Shown: one piece after another, positions 62,190 through 64,000 of the stretch | How positions within the stretch are numbered: position 1 is the stretch's first letter | How the letters are laid out: each line of letters starts with the position of its first letter | Notes under the pieces: generated by a model | Database searches by the model: none | What the model saw: the letters and a program-made list of their open reading frames with translations, nothing else | What the model was told of the DNA's origin: nothing | Translations under genes and position numbers: made by a program | Assembly: GCA_017513195.1 (NCBI GenBank) | Contig: JAFXGM010000009.1 | Location: 1-64,000, forward strand | Length of the DNA stretch: 64,000 bases | Direction of reading: 5' to 3' | Origin: Clostridia bacterium | GTDB taxonomy: Bacteria; Bacillota; Clostridia; Oscillospirales; Acutalibacteraceae

Positions 62190-62281
62190 GCAGATGTCGC
62201 GTAGCTGGTCGAGCGCGCACGATTGGAAATCGTGTAACTGTTAACCGCAGTTCGAGGGTTCGAATCCCTCCATCTGCGCCA
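62190..62281 (+). tRNA. tRNA-Ser (GGA)
   Basis: Class II tRNA with a long variable arm (ACTGTTAACCGCAGT). Acceptor GCAGATG pairs with CATCTGC; anticodon GGA in CACGATT-GGA-AATCGTG; T loop TTCGAAT; discriminator G and encoded CCA. Confidence 0.96.
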
Positions 62282-62287
62282 GTATTT

Positions 62288-62321
62288 AAAGAATCAATCT
62301 TTGTGGATTGATTCTTTTTTT
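62288..62321 (+). terminator. Terminator of tRNA-Ser
   Basis: AAAGAATCAATC (62288-62299) pairs with GATTGATTCTTT (62306-62317), followed by T. Confidence 0.9.
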
Positions 62322-62387
62322 ATAACCTTTACTTTTTCTAACTTTTATGATATTTTATATTTATAACATAGTAAAGGAGTAATTCTT

Positions 62388-63629
62388 ATGGAAAATAAAA
62401 TTCCTGAAGCCCCACAATATATCAAAGATTTTGAACAATTAGGCTTTGGCATGTTTGTGCACTACGGTCTTTATTCACAAATTGGACACGGTGAGTGGGT
62501 ATTTAAGTATCTAAAAAAAGGTATGTCAGAATATGCAAAACTTGCCGAAACATTTGACTGCGTTGGTATGCACGAAATTGTTGCCACTGCAAAATCGGCA
62601 GGTTGTAAATATATATGCCTTACAACACGTCATCACGAAGGTTTTTCGCTATATGACCCTTGTGGACTTTCGGATTTTAATGCCCTTAACTCCCCCGCAG
62701 GTCGCGACCTTATAGCCGAGTTTGTTGAAGAATGCCGTAAGGTAGATATTGTTCCATTCTTTTATCACACAACACTCGATTGGCATCATCCCGATTTTGA
62801 AAACAACTTTGATGCATATCTTGATTATCTTTACAAAAGTGTAGAAATTCTTTGCACAAAATATGGTAAAATCGGTGGTTTGTGGTTTGATGGCAACTGG
62901 TCAAAGCCTGATGCCGACTGGAAAGAAGATAAGCTTTATAAAATGATTCACCGTCTACAACCTGAGGCGATGGTTATTAACAATTCCGGACTTCATGCAC
63001 AGGGCAAGATGGGTAACCCTGAAATTGACTCGGTTACATTTGAGCGCGGTATGGCACAGCCGCTTGATCGTACAGGTCAGCCTAAATATATGGCGGGTGA
63101 AATGTGTGAAACACTTTGCGATCACTGGGGCGTTGCCGACGATATCAATTTTAAGTCGGTTAAAACTCTTATTGAAAGCCTTTGTAACTGTCGTAAGGTT
63201 GGCGCTAATTTCTTGCTTAACATAGGTCCTAACGCCGACGGTACTGTTCCCACAATGCAAAAAGGTATTATGGAAAGCATTGGCCGCTGGATGAGCACCT
63301 ACGGCGATGCAATCTATAACGGCAGACCGTATATCGCTTACAACGATAAGCAAGAATTTGTTCTTAAAGATATAAATGATGAAAAAACCGCATACATCTT
63401 TAAATTTAATGTACAAAGCGGCGGTGATGTAAACGTTTCTTTAGGCTTTAAAGAAGATGGTGCCACAACCCTAGAAAGATTTGATGCAAAAGTTGAGTCT
63501 ATAAAATGGATGGACAACAACGAAGAGCTTGCCTTCACACAAAACGGTGATACTTTGCAAGTGAATTTCACCAACTTCACTTATGGTCAAAGTCTTTGTG
63601 TGCGTGTAGCAAAAGCAACCCTTAAATAG
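62388..63629 (+). CDS. Alpha-L-fucosidase (GH29), cytoplasmic
   Basis: 413 residues, GH29 fold: FGMFVHYGLYS near residue 22, TTRHHEGFSLYD near residue 86, nucleophile Asp168 in GGLWFDGNW, and the C-terminal beta domain. No signal peptide, so it would act on fucosides already taken up. A convergent MFS transporter gene is next door and may supply them (inference). AAAGGAG precedes the ATG. Confidence 0.9.
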   Translation: MENKIPEAPQYIKDFEQLGFGMFVHYGLYSQIGHGEWVFKYLKKGMSEYAKLAETFDCVGMHEIVATAKSAGCKYICLTTRHHEGFSLYDPCGLSDFNALNSPAGRDLIAEFVEECRKVDIVPFFYHTTLDWHHPDFENNFDAYLDYLYKSVEILCTKYGKIGGLWFDGNWSKPDADWKEDKLYKMIHRLQPEAMVINNSGLHAQGKMGNPEIDSVTFERGMAQPLDRTGQPKYMAGEMCETLCDHWGVADDINFKSVKTLIESLCNCRKVGANFLLNIGPNADGTVPTMQKGIMESIGRWMSTYGDAIYNGRPYIAYNDKQEFVLKDINDEKTAYIFKFNVQSGGDVNVSLGFKEDGATTLERFDAKVESIKWMDNNEELAFTQNGDTLQVNFTNFTYGQSLCVRVAKATLK

Positions 63630-63632
63630 TTT

Positions 63633-63668
63633 AAAAAGCGCTGTGAATTAAATTTCACAGCGCTTTTT
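63633..63668. terminator. Bidirectional terminator
   Basis: AAAAAGCGCTGTGAA (63633-63647) pairs with TTTCACAGCGCTTTTT (63653-63668). Shared by the fucosidase and the MFS gene. Confidence 0.9.
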
Positions 63669-64000
63669 ATATGGAATTGAAATTATTACACCAGCAAGCA
63701 TTAAAGCAAACCAGACCATAATCAAGCCGCCCCATCCAATGCCACCGACAGCGTTAGCAAACAGTTTTGACGAAATCGCCGCTGACATGTAACTTATAAA
63801 GTCAAGATAGCCCGTAGCACTAGACACCAGGCCTGTATCAGCAAGACTTGGACAGTAAAAGCTCCACATCATTGTAGCGGCACAGTTTGATGCCATAATA
63901 GCCAGTACCAAAAGTATAATATTTGCAATTTCGTGTTTTACAATTACTGTAGCTAAAAATAATACAGCAGAAAGTGCAAAAGAAAACAATAATGTTTTAT
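63648..64000 (-). CDS. MFS transporter, C-terminal part
   Basis: Partial: the frame stays open to the window edge, so the N-terminal part lies beyond 64000. The 116 or so visible residues hold about four membrane helices, a cytoplasmic YKKR tail, and the segment SFYCPSLADTGLVSSATGYL, in keeping with sugar-phosphate or organic-anion MFS carriers. Substrate unknown. Confidence 0.8.
   Translation of the reverse strand, partial: KTLLFSFALSAVLFLATVIVKHEIANIILLVLAIMASNCAATMMWSFYCPSLADTGLVSSATGYLDFISYMSAAISSKLFANAVGGIGWGGLIMVWFALMLAGVIISIPYKKRCEI

Noticed and set aside
62089-62220. N-terminal extension of the YitT protein
   Set aside because: It would translate antisense tRNA-Ser and its promoter; the ATG at 62088 has a good ribosome site.

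Overview
The window reads as chromosomal DNA of a low-GC, endospore-forming clostridium, most likely of the Ruminococcaceae/Oscillospiraceae type. The support is AT-rich DNA with consensus sigma-A promoters, strong AGGAGG-type ribosome binding sites, UUG and AUC start codons, an L-box lysine riboswitch and a probable preQ1 riboswitch, and two sporulation morphogenesis genes (spoIVA and a 27-codon spoVM). The species cannot be fixed from the sequence alone. Almost everything is ordinary core genome; no prophage, insertion sequence, CRISPR array or defence island is visible.

Layout. 1-2.3 kb: the start of a secreted surface protein, an AraC-type regulator, and a queuosine-precursor transporter behind a riboswitch. 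2.3-21 kb: a very long leftward run of informational genes, infC-rpmI-rplT followed by trmH-dprA-topA-trmFO-plsX-rnc-(radical SAM)-smc-ftsY-rdgB-yhbY-nadD-yqeK-rsfS-leuS. 21-30 kb: leftward mreB, comF, recD2, the c-di-AMP module cdaA-cdaR, a cysteine-desulfurase-like enzyme with a DUF3343 partner, and an AI-2E family membrane protein. 30.4-33.2 kb: rightward hom-lysC and tRNA-His and tRNA-Gln. 33.5-42 kb: leftward mgtC-ttcA, a lysine-riboswitch-controlled NhaC-type transporter, and a six-gene set (PHP, SGNH hydrolase, HAD, TIM-barrel, membrane protein, secreted nuclease). 42-48.5 kb: glutaminase, tRNA-Thr, and DUF177-rpmF-DUF512-der-plsY-gpsA. 48.7-64 kb: guaB, two lipoproteins, the spoVM pair, putP, a secreted esterase, a two-component system with a peptidoglycan amidase, a tyrosine recombinase, spoIVA, yitT, tRNA-Ser, an alpha-L-fucosidase and the end of an MFS transporter.

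Working together. hom, lysC and the L-box transporter form a lysine/threonine supply theme. plsX, plsY and gpsA cover phosphatidic acid synthesis. cdaA/cdaR, mreB and the amidase concern the envelope. spoVM and spoIVA encode the two interacting proteins that build the spore-coat basement layer.

The most unusual signal is a pair of about 170-bp elements (33225-33395 and 43106-43281). Each is a chain of short hairpins of differing sequence joined by a constant GTGATAT / ATATCAC linker. They share an 11-bp inverted arm (TTATATTCGCC / GGCGAATATAA), and each begins exactly at the end of a tRNA transcription terminator. They look like two copies of one modular structured element that no standard feature class explains.
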